Below are positions 55,671 to 63,998 of a stretch of DNA of 64,000 nucleotides, piece by piece. The notes under the pieces are model-generated. The model saw only the letters and a list, made by a program, of their open reading frames with translations, searched no databases and was not told the origin of the DNA. The stretch is taken from contig NZ_JAGJCB010000006.1 in assembly GCF_017814435.1 (NCBI RefSeq), forward strand, positions 155,993-219,992, read 5' to 3'. The position numbers and the translations under genes were made by a program. Every line of letters starts with the position of its first letter. Position 1 is the stretch's first letter. Source of the stretch: Mariniflexile gromovii. Lineage in GTDB: Bacteria > Bacteroidota > Bacteroidia > Flavobacteriales > Flavobacteriaceae.

Positions 55671-56975
55671 TTAATATTTAATCCATTTTATCAACTCTTT
55701 ATAGGTTGGTTTTTTACCATACATCAAAATTCCAACACGGTAAATTTTTGCTGCAAACCAAACCGTGAACATAAAGGTAGCAATTAATATGAATAACGAC
55801 ACCAACTGTTGCCATATGGGAACACCAAACGGAATACGCATAAGCATAACCACCGGTGATGTGAATGGTATAAATGAAAATACGGTTGAGACGGTTCCGT
55901 GTGGGTCTTCAATAACCGTAAAAAACCCGATATAAACCGCTAAAATTAAAGGCATGATGATGGGGAACATAAATTGTTGGGTATCGGTTTCATTATCAAC
56001 TGCTGCACCAATGGCAGCGTATAACGAGCTATATAACAAATAACCTCCAATAAAAAACAGTATAAATGCCGTGATTAAATTAGCTAACGGCAAGTGAAAA
56101 AATGCATTTATCAAATCTTGAACCTGCATACTTAATTCTGGATTTGCCATGGCTTTCTCCATCATTTCCTGTTGGGGCGTTTGAATGTTGATGCCAAAAA
56201 TTATAGAAACCACAGATAATAAAATACCACCAATTACAAGCCAAATTACAAATTGTGTAATGCCTGCTAACGAAGTGCCAATAATTTTACCAAGCATCAA
56301 TTGTATTGGTTTTACGGATGAAATGATGACTTCTATAATTCTACTGGTTTTTTCTTCAATAACACTGCGCATGATCATGTTGCCATAAATAATGATGAAC
56401 ATAAACAACAAATAGCCTGCTGCACCGCCAAAAGCCAATTTCATAACGCTATCTATTTTTGATGTTTTTTCACCAGCAAAACTTTCTTGTGCGATGTTTA
56501 CCCGTATTTTGGAATCGTTAATCATTTGTAAATCAACGCCGTTTTCCAAAAGCATGACGTTGGTCAACTTTTTTTCCAATTTGCTTTCTAAATCTGAAAT
56601 TAAGGAAAGTGAAGGCGATTCTTCCGAATAAAACTTCCCATGGTTTGAAATGGTTTGAATATTTTCAACCCTATCAATATGCAACAAACCTATGGAACTG
56701 CTTTCTTTTGCCAATACCTTCGCATCGCTTAGCGACATATTTTCCAACACATTGTACTTGGTTTTATCGGTATTTTCAAAAACACCTTTGGCAAAACCCG
56801 ACTCGTCCAATACCGTAATGGTTCTTACCGTATCGTTATTTAACTGCGATAAATAAGCAACTACCGAAATGAGCGCAATCATGATAAGCGGACTCAAAAT
56901 TGTCATCACTATAAACGATTTGTTTTTAACTTTCGTTAAGTATTCGCGTTTTATAATTAATGGTAAATGGTTCAT
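55671..56975 (-). CDS. ABC-2 permease, NatB-like
   Basis: This 434-aa exporter subunit has an N-terminal helix ('FIVMTILSPLIMIALISVV'), a ~150-residue extracytoplasmic loop, and five or more C-terminal helices. 'IIIYGNMIMRSVIEEKTSRIIEVIISSVKPIQLMLGKI' near 200 is the motif of the NatB/ABC-2 group with the 'EEK..R..E' signature. It pairs with the ATPase at 57053-57979, which precedes it on the minus strand. The system may export sodium or a hydrophobic compound; specificity is not readable. Confidence 0.88.
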   Translation of the reverse strand: MNHLPLIIKREYLTKVKNKSFIVMTILSPLIMIALISVVAYLSQLNNDTVRTITVLDESGFAKGVFENTDKTKYNVLENMSLSDAKVLAKESSSIGLLHIDRVENIQTISNHGKFYSEESPSLSLISDLESKLEKKLTNVMLLENGVDLQMINDSKIRVNIAQESFAGEKTSKIDSVMKLAFGGAAGYLLFMFIIIYGNMIMRSVIEEKTSRIIEVIISSVKPIQLMLGKIIGTSLAGITQFVIWLVIGGILLSVVSIIFGINIQTPQQEMMEKAMANPELSMQVQDLINAFFHLPLANLITAFILFFIGGYLLYSSLYAAIGAAVDNETDTQQFMFPIIMPLILAVYIGFFTVIEDPHGTVSTVFSFIPFTSPVVMLMRIPFGVPIWQQLVSLFILIATFMFTVWFAAKIYRVGILMYGKKPTYKELIKWIKY

Positions 56976-57012
56976 TAGGTGTTAGAGTTTTGGATTTTGT
57001 ACTTAAGATTAC

Positions 57013-57055
57013 TTAATTTAATTGTTAGTTATTAATTGTCAATTGTTAATTGCTA
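57013..57055. repeat. AATTGTTAATTG-type AT-rich repeat
   Basis: Imperfect tandem units of TTAACAATT/AATTGTCAATT begin at the stop codon of the ABC ATPase on the minus strand. The position (immediately after a stop) and sequence recall the repeat at 3411-3452. Confidence 0.65.
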
Positions 57056-57979
57056 ATTATTTTTCACGGTTTGAATAAAAATATCATTCACACTTGGTAT
57101 CAATTCCACAAAATGCGATACGTCTCCTTTTGATGTTAAAAAGTTCAACAAATCGTTGGGTTTATCACCCGCATTCAGTTTTATATTAAGCTTTAATTCA
57201 TCTTCCAAAGTTTTGAAATTGGCTAAAGACACATCAAATTTTTGCGATAATTCTGCTTTTAAGGCCTCTTTATCAGTTGAATTAATACCAACTTCAAACG
57301 TATTGATTTTATATTGACGCTTAATATCTACCAGTTTTCCATCTAGAATTTTGTTCGATTTATGGATTAAAGCAATATCATCACACAACTCCTCCACCGA
57401 TTCCATACGATGGGTTGAAAAAATAACGGTGGCACCCTGATCTCTTAAATGTAAAATTTCATCTTTGATTAAATTAGCGTTTATGGGATCGAAACCAGAA
57501 AAGGGTTCATCAAAAATCAGGAGTTTTGGCTGATGCAAAACCGTTACAACAAACTGTATTTTTTGCGCCATGCCTTTAGATAGCTCTTGGATTTTTTTGT
57601 TCCACCAGTCGCCAATCTCTAAACGTTCGAACCAATATTTTAAGCGTTCTTTGGCTTCGGTTTTACTTAAACCTTTTAATTGCGCTAAATACAATGCCTG
57701 CTCACCCACTTTCATAGATTTGTACAAACCGCGTTCTTCTGGCAAATAACCAATATCTTTTATGTGGTTCGCGTTAAGCAAATTTCCATCTAAATGTACC
57801 GTACCAACATCGGGCATGGTAATTTGGTTGATAATGCGAATTAAAGTTGTTTTTCCTGCACCATTAGGCCCTAACAGCCCAAAAATACTGCCTTTAGGAA
57901 CTGAAATTGACACATTGTTAAGAGCTTTAAAGTCTCCAAAATTTTTAGAAACCTGGTTAACTTCTAATAAGTTACTCAT
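57053..57979 (-). CDS. ABC transporter ATP-binding protein, NatA-like
   Basis: This 308-aa ATPase partners the NatB-like permease downstream. Walker A is 'GPNGAGKTTLIRI' (near 39), the Q-loop region is 'GYLPEERGLYKSM', the signature 'LSKGMAQKIQFVVTVLH' lies near 138 and Walker B is 'LLIFDEPFSGFDP'. The H-loop is in 'FSTHRMESV'. The C-terminal ~75 residues (DUF4162-like) are typical of NatA-type ATPases. The two genes are 77 bases apart, separated by an AT-rich repeat. Confidence 0.93.
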   Translation of the reverse strand: MSNLLEVNQVSKNFGDFKALNNVSISVPKGSIFGLLGPNGAGKTTLIRIINQITMPDVGTVHLDGNLLNANHIKDIGYLPEERGLYKSMKVGEQALYLAQLKGLSKTEAKERLKYWFERLEIGDWWNKKIQELSKGMAQKIQFVVTVLHQPKLLIFDEPFSGFDPINANLIKDEILHLRDQGATVIFSTHRMESVEELCDDIALIHKSNKILDGKLVDIKRQYKINTFEVGINSTDKEALKAELSQKFDVSLANFKTLEDELKLNIKLNAGDKPNDLLNFLTSKGDVSHFVELIPSVNDIFIQTVKNN

Positions 57980-58146
57980 TGGTAGTTTTTAATTGACTTG
58001 TAGTTTGTAAATATATTAAATGTTAAAACAGTAGTTCAATGCTTTGTATATTATTTATAGTTTTTTTATGAATTTATGAAGAAATTTTTAGGTATAAATA
58101 GACTCTTCGATGGCGCTCAGGGTGACAAAACCGCTATAAAAACAAA

Positions 58147-58175
58147 ACCCACCCTTAAAAAAGATTAAGGATGGG
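58147..58175 (-). terminator. Distal terminator of grpE-dnaJ unit
   Basis: On the minus strand, CCCATCCTTAA pairs with TTAAGGGTGGG (one mismatch), followed by TTTTGTTTTT. It lies in the 345-base gap 57980-58324. The rest of that gap is AT-rich, with one degenerate TCGATGGCGCTCA repeat near 58107 and no ORF of note. Confidence 0.7.
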
Positions 58176-58201
58176 AAAAAAATTGCTATGAAAAAGAAAA
58201 A

Positions 58202-58227
58202 TTATCACTAAAATAAATTAGTGATAA
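58202..58227 (-). terminator. Proximal terminator of grpE-dnaJ unit
   Basis: TTATCACTAA and TTAGTGATAA form a perfect 10-bp stem with a 6-base loop. On the minus strand it is followed by a TTTTTCTTTTT tract, about 100 bases beyond the dnaJ stop. Confidence 0.75.
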
Positions 58228-58324
58228 ACCAAATATATGTTTTTTTTTCTAAAAACCCTTAAAACGGAACTAGAAACTTTTAAAAAAAATAATCGATTGA
58301 TTGGCTTTTCCTTTTTCCCTAATA

Positions 58325-59443
58325 TTATGAAAACATGTCTTTTACTTTCTCAAAAAAAGATTTATCGGTGTTATCTGGTTTTGGCATAAAATGCTCATCA
58401 TTCTGCATGGCTTCAAAAAACTCGCGCTGTTGTTTGCTTAAGGTTTTTGGTGTCCAAACATTTACATGCACCAATAAATCGCCTCTACCATAACCGTTGA
58501 TACTTGGTATCCCTTTTCCGCGTAAGCGTAAAATTTTACCCGATTGCACACCTGCTTCTATTTTAATACGCACTTTGCCTGTTACGGTATCAATTTCTTG
58601 CGAAGTTCCTAAAACAGCATCGGGGTAGCTTACATACAAATCGTAATGTAAATTATCACCTTCGCGTTGTAATTTTTCGTGTGCTTCTTCTTCAATAACT
58701 ACAATAATGTCTCCCGGAATACCATTTCCTGGCGCTTCATTACCTTTTCCAGAAACTTTAAGTTGCATCCCATCTACAACACCCGCAGGTATTTTGATTG
58801 ATACAGTTTCTTCTGAAATTTTTAAACCTTGTGCATCGGCATCGGAAGGTTTTTTATCAATGGTTTGTCCGGCGCCACCACACACATTACAAGGTGCCGA
58901 TGTTTGCATTCTACCTAAAATGGTATTTGCAATTCGGGTTACTTGCCCAGACCCGTTACATGTAGAACAGGTTTTATAAGTGGTACCTGGTGCTTGAACT
59001 TTACGTTTTACTTTTATTTTTTTCTCTACGCCATTAGCAATTTCCTCTAAAGTAAGTTTTACACGAATGCGTAAATTACTTCCTTTAACACGACGTTGGC
59101 CACCGCCACCGCCAAAACCTGAGAAACCGCCTCCAAAGCCGCCACCGCCAAAAATATCACCAAACTGACTGAATATGTCATCCATATTCATGCCGCCACC
59201 ACCAAAACCACCGCCATTTTCAAAGGCTTGGTGACCGTATTGGTCGTAACGTGCTTTTTTGTTTTCGTCGCTTAACACTTCATACGCTTCGGCAGCTTCT
59301 TTAAATTTTGCCTCGGCATCTTTATTGTCTGGATTTTTATCTGGGTGATATTCAATAGCTTTTTTACGGTATGCCTTTTTAATTTCAGCAGCCGATGCTC
59401 CTTTGCTTATCCCTAATATCTCGTAGTAATCTCTTTTAGCCAT
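58325..59443 (-). CDS. dnaJ: Molecular chaperone DnaJ, reduced zinc-finger form
   Basis: This 372-aa Hsp70 co-chaperone has an N-terminal J domain ('[21 protein letters not shown]', HPD in 'YHPDKNP') and a Gly/Phe-rich linker. The zinc domain and C-terminal client-binding domains follow. Only two CxxCxGxG motifs are present ('CSTCNGSG', 'CNVCGGAG') rather than four; the central part is contracted but in frame. I recall this reduced form as normal for Flavobacteriaceae, so it is not damage. ATG 59443 ('[10 protein letters not shown]') is the right start; an upstream in-frame ATG lies inside grpE. The gene is 7 bases after grpE. Confidence 0.95.
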   Translation of the reverse strand: MAKRDYYEILGISKGASAAEIKKAYRKKAIEYHPDKNPDNKDAEAKFKEAAEAYEVLSDENKKARYDQYGHQAFENGGGFGGGGMNMDDIFSQFGDIFGGGGFGGGFSGFGGGGGQRRVKGSNLRIRVKLTLEEIANGVEKKIKVKRKVQAPGTTYKTCSTCNGSGQVTRIANTILGRMQTSAPCNVCGGAGQTIDKKPSDADAQGLKISEETVSIKIPAGVVDGMQLKVSGKGNEAPGNGIPGDIIVVIEEEAHEKLQREGDNLHYDLYVSYPDAVLGTSQEIDTVTGKVRIKIEAGVQSGKILRLRGKGIPSINGYGRGDLLVHVNVWTPKTLSKQQREFFEAMQNDEHFMPKPDNTDKSFFEKVKDMFS

Positions 59444-59450
59444 GGTATAG

Positions 59451-60002
59451 TTATTGTCCGATAACAACTTTAGGAAAACGTATTACTTTCTCGCCAAGTT
59501 TATAACCTTTCTCTACAACATCAATAATTTTTCCTTTTAAATCATCTGTAGGCGCAGGAATTTGCGTAATAGCTTCGTGGTTATCGGCATTAAATGGATC
59601 GCCTTTTGCAACAGCTACCACTTTAAGTCCTTTTTGCTCTAAGGTGCTTACCAGTTTGTTGTAAATTAACAACACGCCTTTACGTAAAGCTTCTGCCTCT
59701 TTATCTTCGTCAATATGACTTAATGCGCGTTCAAAATCGTCCAAAACTGGCAGTAAGGTTTTCATAACATCTTCACTGGCAGTAGAAAACAACTCGATAC
59801 GCTCTTTAGAAGTACGACGTTTGTAGTTTTCAAACTCAGCAAATAAGCGTAAAAACTTATCCTTTTCTTGTTTTAATTCGCCTTGAAGTTTCTCCTCAAC
59901 GGTTTGTTCTTCAACAACTTGCTCCTCAACTTCCACTGTTTCGTTTTGCACAGCGTCTACTTGCTCCTTTTCTATATCGTTTGCTTTATCCTTTTTACTC
60001 AT
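59451..60002 (-). CDS. grpE: Nucleotide exchange factor GrpE
   Basis: This 183-aa protein releases ADP from DnaK. The N-terminal third is a Glu/Gln/Val-rich coiled coil ('[20 protein letters not shown]'). The core contains '[43 protein letters not shown]', and the beta domain ends in '[14 protein letters not shown]' and '[19 protein letters not shown]'. ATG 60002 starts 'MSKKDK'; a start eight codons upstream is possible but less likely. dnaJ follows immediately and dnaK is not in the window. An exact -7 box lies 42 bases upstream. Confidence 0.95.
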   Translation of the reverse strand: MSKKDKANDIEKEQVDAVQNETVEVEEQVVEEQTVEEKLQGELKQEKDKFLRLFAEFENYKRRTSKERIELFSTASEDVMKTLLPVLDDFERALSHIDEDKEAEALRKGVLLIYNKLVSTLEQKGLKVVAVAKGDPFNADNHEAITQIPAPTDDLKGKIIDVVEKGYKLGEKVIRFPKVVIGQ

Positions 60003-60043
60003 TGTTGTATCTAAATTTTTATACAAATACTTAAATTGGTTGG

Positions 60044-60051
60044 CAAAAGTA
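60044..60051 (-). promoter_or_regulatory. grpE -7 box TACTTTTG
   Basis: An exact TAnnTTTG match on the minus strand, 42 bases before the grpE ATG. The -33 position is not clear. Confidence 0.5.
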
Positions 60052-60115
60052 CTGCCATTATTGTAAAAATGTCATAATGTCATTAAAATATTTTATTTGG
60101 GAAATAATAAAGCTA

Positions 60116-60146
60116 TTGATTTTGTAGAAAAAATCAACTACCTTCG
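60116..60146 (+). promoter_or_regulatory. Promoter-like TTG-N20-TACCTTCG before HNH-like gene
   Basis: TTG at 60116-60118 and TACCTTCG at 60139-60146 (one mismatch to TAnnTTTG) are 20 bases apart, a workable Bacteroidota spacing. It lies 44 bases before the ATG at 60191. Confidence 0.4.
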
Positions 60147-60190
60147 TTTAACGTATGATATAAAACATTAAAACAATTTCATATCAATCT

Positions 60191-61108
60191 ATGAATAAAC
60201 AAGAAAGTAAGAGAGCTGGTATTTTTAATAAATACATAAAGAATCTCAACTTTTTGAATAAATATGGTTTTATACAAAGTAGAAAGAACGTTTACTTATG
60301 CCCTATATGTTTGAATCACTACACAGAAATTAACACTGAAAACCCTCTTACACTCGAAGATGCACCACCAAAAAGCCTAGGTGGAAAAGCAAAAACTCTC
60401 ACTTGTAAAAAATGCAATAATGAGTGTGGGTATAAAATTGATTCTCATCTTGTTAAAAGAATGCGAGATTTAGATAAACCCAAACTACTTCCCGATTCAT
60501 CAATTCCAGTTGAAATTAAAATAGATGATGAGATTATTAGAGCGGAAATGACCATTGATACAGAGGGAAATCAAAAACTAACAACTAATTTAAAAAATAA
60601 TAATCCGAATATTCTACATGATAGAATGAAGGAAGGAAAAAAAATAGAAGAAATAACTATACTGAAAGAGAAAATTAAGCCTGATAATTTAGAATATGCT
60701 TTGCTAAAAACAGCATATCTAATGATTTTTGAAAAATTCGGCTATCTTTTTATACTAGATAAATCTTATGACATTATCAGAGAACAATTAAAAAAACCGA
60801 ATCAAAGGATTTATCCAAATGGTTTCTGGATTACACAAAATCTACCAAAATCCTATTGTGGTTGTTTCCTATTAAAAAATAAGGACATAAAAAGTTTGAC
60901 ATCCAATTTTATTTTAGATACAGGAAAATCCAAAACAATGTTCATTGTACAATTACCTTTACCAAATTTACCTATTACCATTTCTATAAGTAAAAAGTTA
61001 GAACAAGAAAGGATAATGAATCTTGAATTTTATCCCAATCCGAATACTGAAAGAGATTACTTATATAATCTAGATAATATCAAAGAATTAAAAGCAAATA
61101 TTGAATAA
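60191..61108 (+). CDS. HNH-like zinc-knuckle protein
   Basis: This 305-aa protein has paired zinc knuckles C37-x2-C40 ('LCPICLNHY') and C72-x2-C75 ('LTCKKCNNECG'). Between them is 'LTLEDAPPKSLGGKAKTL', the scaffold of HNH_5-type nucleases, normally written 'EHvpPkslGG'. The catalytic His is replaced by Asp (E56-D57), while N76 and H86 ('DSHLVKR') remain. Residues ~95-305 have no motif I recognise. It may be a catalytically altered nuclease or a zinc-binding structural protein. It is a single gene with its own promoter-like sequence and no obvious defence partners. Confidence 0.65.
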   Translation: MNKQESKRAGIFNKYIKNLNFLNKYGFIQSRKNVYLCPICLNHYTEINTENPLTLEDAPPKSLGGKAKTLTCKKCNNECGYKIDSHLVKRMRDLDKPKLLPDSSIPVEIKIDDEIIRAEMTIDTEGNQKLTTNLKNNNPNILHDRMKEGKKIEEITILKEKIKPDNLEYALLKTAYLMIFEKFGYLFILDKSYDIIREQLKKPNQRIYPNGFWITQNLPKSYCGCFLLKNKDIKSLTSNFILDTGKSKTMFIVQLPLPNLPITISISKKLEQERIMNLEFYPNPNTERDYLYNLDNIKELKANIE

Positions 61109-61111
61109 AAA

Positions 61112-61278
61112 CTACCCCAACAAATCCTCCAAAGCAGGTTGTAAATGATGGTATTCAAAATAAAACCTTTGTCTTCTATTTTTTTATTGCTGACGTGTTG
61201 GCTATCAAACAGCAAGGTGTGCATGTCGCCTACATAGCTAGCTCTTTGCTCCTTTCTGATTATCTTACCTAAAACCAC
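61112..61278 (-). pseudogene. Decayed C-terminus of an SDR/epimerase-like gene
   Basis: On the minus strand the text 'LLFDSQHVSNKKIEDKGF' runs in one frame, then needs one added base to continue as 'FEYHHLQPALEDLLG' and a stop at 61112-61114. The order (S-Q-x-V-S-x-K-K-I-x-x-x-G-F ... ALEDLL) matches the C-terminal tail of TIGR01777-type epimerases. The Rossmann N-terminal ~240 residues are absent; the next gene begins 22 bases beyond. It is a truncated and frameshifted remnant. Confidence 0.5.
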
Positions 61279-61299
61279 ATCAAAATCCTAAAAGCAGCT

Positions 61300-61905
61300 T
61301 CAATGCTTTCCAAAAGCCTTCACCCCTGCTTCAATTCTGGTTTTTAAATAATTTTCTCGGGGCACAATGGGGCAAGAATATTTATCATTATAAGCACAAT
61401 AGGGGTTGTAAGCTTTATTAAAATCAATTTCCATGGTGTCTCCTTTAGGGATTCTAGCATCTATATAGCGCCCACCTCCGTAACTTTCCAATCCGTTGGT
61501 TTCATCTAAAAATGGCAGGAATAAATAGTCCTCATACCCTTCCCTTTCCATTAAATCTTTTCCTTGATAAATATTTAACTGGTGTCTTTTTCCTTTTAAT
61601 TCAAAAGTTAAAATACCATACACACGCTCTTTTGATACCCGATCTGTGGTGGTTTTCATATTAAAAAACGCCGTATGGGGCGTGCGTTCCAAAGTGGCCG
61701 TAACTACATACGTACTATCAAACTTAAAAAACTCCAAACCTTCAAAATGTTTCCTGTCTTTATCTTTTAAAGGTGATGTGGTGGCATCTTTATATTCAGC
61801 ATTTAGTTCTCGCTGAAATTTGGTTTCACCCTTAATCGTTTTTTTTTCTTGAGCACAACTTACCAAACAAGTTATGAATGTCAATAGGACTATAAATGGC
61901 TTCAT
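61300..61905 (-). CDS. DUF1684 lipoprotein
   Basis: This 201-aa lipoprotein has its lipobox in 'CLVSCAQEKK'. The mature part shows 'FQRELNAEYKDATTSPLKDKDR', 'FEGLEFF', 'FELKGKRHQLNIYQ', 'LFLPFLDETNGLESYGGGRYID' and 'DFNKAYNPYCAYNDKYSCPIVPRENYL', the conserved blocks of DUF1684. The terminal Cys and Pro-rich block is the family's most conserved region. Function is unknown. It is divergent from the MFS gene across a 261-base gap that contains an attenuator-like structure. Confidence 0.88.
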   Translation of the reverse strand: MKPFIVLLTFITCLVSCAQEKKTIKGETKFQRELNAEYKDATTSPLKDKDRKHFEGLEFFKFDSTYVVTATLERTPHTAFFNMKTTTDRVSKERVYGILTFELKGKRHQLNIYQGKDLMEREGYEDYLFLPFLDETNGLESYGGGRYIDARIPKGDTMEIDFNKAYNPYCAYNDKYSCPIVPRENYLKTRIEAGVKAFGKH

Positions 61906-62031
61906 TCAAAATTAATTAGAATTCAAAAGTACAACATACAAATAATTTCTATAAGTTTGTAATTCATAAAAAAATATAAATGCGCCATAACGTCACCATT
62001 TGTAAGATGCCATACACTACTTCGCTTAGTA

Positions 62032-62115
62032 GAAGTCGGGTTTGTTATATATTGTGGTGATATGATTATAAAATATTACAATATGTAAAAGTCCGACTTC
62101 ACAGTCGGACTTTTT
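62032..62115 (+). promoter_or_regulatory. Terminator/antiterminator leader upstream of MFS gene
   Basis: A perfect 12-bp terminator stem (62087-62098 with 62103-62114, loop TCAC) is followed by a T run, yet no plus-strand gene lies upstream of it. GAAGTCGGGTTT (62032-62043) can pair over 12 positions, including two G-T pairs, with 62089-62100, the left arm of the terminator. The two helices cannot coexist. A small CTACT/AGTAG hairpin precedes the antiterminator arm. The arrangement is that of a transcription-attenuated leader; no known riboswitch class was recognised. A separate short non-coding RNA ending here is the alternative. Confidence 0.55.
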
Positions 62116-62166
62116 ATTTTTAGATAACATTTAATTAACAACCTCTTTTTGAAGGATTAAAAACGA

Positions 62167-63375
62167 ATGAAAACACTTTTTAAAAGCTATATAAACACTT
62201 TTAGAGGCCTATCGGCAGAAATATGGTGGCTTGCGCTTATCACACTCATCAATAGAGCTGGTACTATGGTTATCCCTTTTTTATCATTGTACCTAAAGGA
62301 AGATTTGCATTTTACCGTAAGCCATGTAGGTTGGGTTATGAGTGCTTTTGGATTGGGCTCGGTGGCTGGTTCTTGGATTGGAGGTAAGCTTACCGATAAA
62401 ATTGGCTACTACAAAGTAATGGTTAGAAGCTTATTAGCTACCGGAGTTTTATTTATAGCCTTGCAATTTTTAAATACGTTCGCATCTATTTGCATTGGTA
62501 TTTTTGTTGTGATGTTGGTAGCCGATGCGTTTAGACCTGCTATGTTTGTGGCATTAAACGCTTATAGCAAACCCGAAAATAAAATACGCTCGTTAACGCT
62601 GATACGTTTGGCTATAAACTTAGGGTTTTCCGCAGGTCCTGCCATTGGCGGACTCATTATCACAGGACTTGGTTATGCTGGTTTGTTTTGGGTTGATGGC
62701 ATTACATGTATTATTGCTACCTTTTTGATGATAAAAGTGTTACACCCTAAAAAGGCCAAAGTTTTAGATGTTTTTGAAAATAAAAATCCAGTTTCGGCTT
62801 ATAGCGATTTTGCATTTATGGTATTTCTTGTAGCTATGGCTTTGTTTGGCATCGTATTTTTACAATATTTTTCAACCATAACCATTTATTATAAAGATGT
62901 CCATACGCTAAGCGAACTTCAAATTGGTCTTATTTTAGGACTAAACGGTTTCCTTATTTTTATATTTGAAATGCCTTTAATCAAATGGTTGGAAAATACC
63001 GCATTCAGCAAACTAATCTTGATGTTTTTTGGTGCCATTTTAACGGGGTTAAGTTTACTGATTTTAAATTTCACCAATTGGTCTGGAGTTTTAGTGATTG
63101 GCATGCTTTTAATGACCGTTGGAGAAATGATTGCTTTTCCTTTTTCAAATGCCTTTGCCGTTGAAAGAGCCAAAAAAGGAAATCAAGGAGAATATATGGC
63201 ATTGTATTCCATGTCGTTTTCAATAGCCCATATTTTTGGGCATAATGCTGGTTTACAAATGACGGCTGCACTTGGGTTTGATACTACTTGGTATATCATA
63301 TCAATAATCGCACTTATCTGTGCTACCATTTTATTTGTGCTTAATAGAAATTTAAACTCTAAAAGACTGTTGTAA
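62167..63375 (+). CDS. MFS transporter
   Basis: This 402-aa major facilitator has twelve predicted helices. The family motif A-like 'GSWIGGKLTDKIGYYKVMV' lies between helices 2 and 3 (near 68-86), and 'AINLGFSAGPAIGGLI' is in helix 5. The protein resembles drug/metabolite exporters of the MdtH/YfcJ-like group. The substrate is unknown. The stop overlaps the ATG of the VOC gene by one base (TAATG), so the two are translationally coupled. Expression may be controlled by the attenuator-like leader that ends 51 bases upstream. Confidence 0.9.
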   Translation: MKTLFKSYINTFRGLSAEIWWLALITLINRAGTMVIPFLSLYLKEDLHFTVSHVGWVMSAFGLGSVAGSWIGGKLTDKIGYYKVMVRSLLATGVLFIALQFLNTFASICIGIFVVMLVADAFRPAMFVALNAYSKPENKIRSLTLIRLAINLGFSAGPAIGGLIITGLGYAGLFWVDGITCIIATFLMIKVLHPKKAKVLDVFENKNPVSAYSDFAFMVFLVAMALFGIVFLQYFSTITIYYKDVHTLSELQIGLILGLNGFLIFIFEMPLIKWLENTAFSKLILMFFGAILTGLSLLILNFTNWSGVLVIGMLLMTVGEMIAFPFSNAFAVERAKKGNQGEYMALYSMSFSIAHIFGHNAGLQMTAALGFDTTWYIISIIALICATILFVLNRNLNSKRLL

Positions 63376-63752
63376 TGAACTTGAACCAAATAACAATTCC
63401 TTCTGTAGATGTTGAAAAGGCCGTAACATTCTACAAAACCTTGGGGTTGCATCTTATTGTAGATGCAATTCCAAGGTATGTGAGGTTTGAATGTCCAGAA
63501 GGAGATAGCACCTTGTCCATTCACAAAGTAGATGAATTGCCTAAAGGTGATGGAATAACTTTATACTTTGAAGACAAAAACCTAGATGAAACCGTCATCA
63601 ACCTGAAACATAAAGGAATCCATTTTTTAAGCGAACCAGAAGATAAACCCTGGCTTTGGCGAGAAGCGCATTTAAATGATTTAGACGGGAACAAAATTAT
63701 TATATATCATGCAGGTAAAAATAGAAAAAAACCACCTTGGCGCATTGATTAA
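63375..63752 (+). CDS. VOC-family (glyoxalase-like) protein
   Basis: This 125-aa protein has two beta-alpha-beta-beta-beta modules of the vicinal oxygen chelate fold: 'VEKAVTFYKTLGLHLIVD' and 'LDETVINLKHKGIHFLSEP'. The end 'REAHLNDLDGNKIIIYHAGK' carries a metal-site Glu/His pattern. Such proteins act as glyoxalases, dioxygenases or drug-binding resistance proteins. Coupling to an MFS exporter suggests a resistance or detoxification pair, but this is inference. Confidence 0.88.
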   Translation: MNLNQITIPSVDVEKAVTFYKTLGLHLIVDAIPRYVRFECPEGDSTLSIHKVDELPKGDGITLYFEDKNLDETVINLKHKGIHFLSEPEDKPWLWREAHLNDLDGNKIIIYHAGKNRKKPPWRID

Positions 63753-63840
63753 CTTAATAAATAACCCGTTGGGTGTAAATAATGAAAATCAGTTTTTATT
63801 TGAAACTTATAAGTCAATTAGAACCTAAATGTCTGTCTGG

Positions 63841-63880
63841 GCCCGTCGAAGACTTTTCAAAAAAAACATTTCGACAGGCT
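63841..63880. repeat. GCCCGTCGAA / TTCGACAGGC hairpin repeat
   Basis: This is a 10-bp inverted repeat (9/10) with a ~19-base A/T-rich loop in the gap after the VOC gene. A further GACAGGCTCTG fragment is near 63936. It resembles the broad family of TCGA-containing dispersed palindromes and could also stop transcription. Confidence 0.55.
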
Positions 63881-63950
63881 CCTTTAGATTTGTTTTTATA
63901 AATTTAAGAAAGAGAAAGGAAATAAAGTGAACTAAGACAGGCTCTGAATT

Positions 63951-63998
63951 TTAATGTTCAATATGTGATTTAGACTTTACTTCCCTTTCATCAAGAAC
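63951..63998 (-). CDS. Possible 3' end of a minus-strand gene at window edge
   Basis: Reading the minus strand from the right edge gives 'VLDEREVKSKSHIEH' and a TAA stop at 63951-63953. The residue composition looks like a true hydrophilic protein C-terminus, but 15 residues are too few to name a family. The rest would lie outside the window. Confidence 0.3.
   Translation of the reverse strand, partial: VLDEREVKSKSHIEH

Noticed and set aside
58325..59443. DnaJ damaged by deletion of two zinc motifs
   Set aside because: The frame is intact and the two-motif form is, to my knowledge, normal for Flavobacteriaceae.
61057..61278. Intact 73-aa gene on the minus strand
   Set aside because: Only its N-terminal half resembles a protein family; the rest is out of frame and runs into the HNH-like gene, so it is treated as a decayed fragment.
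62032..62115. A known riboswitch (for example SAM, cobalamin or TPP)
   Set aside because: No conserved aptamer core of a known class was recognised; only the terminator and competing helix are supported.
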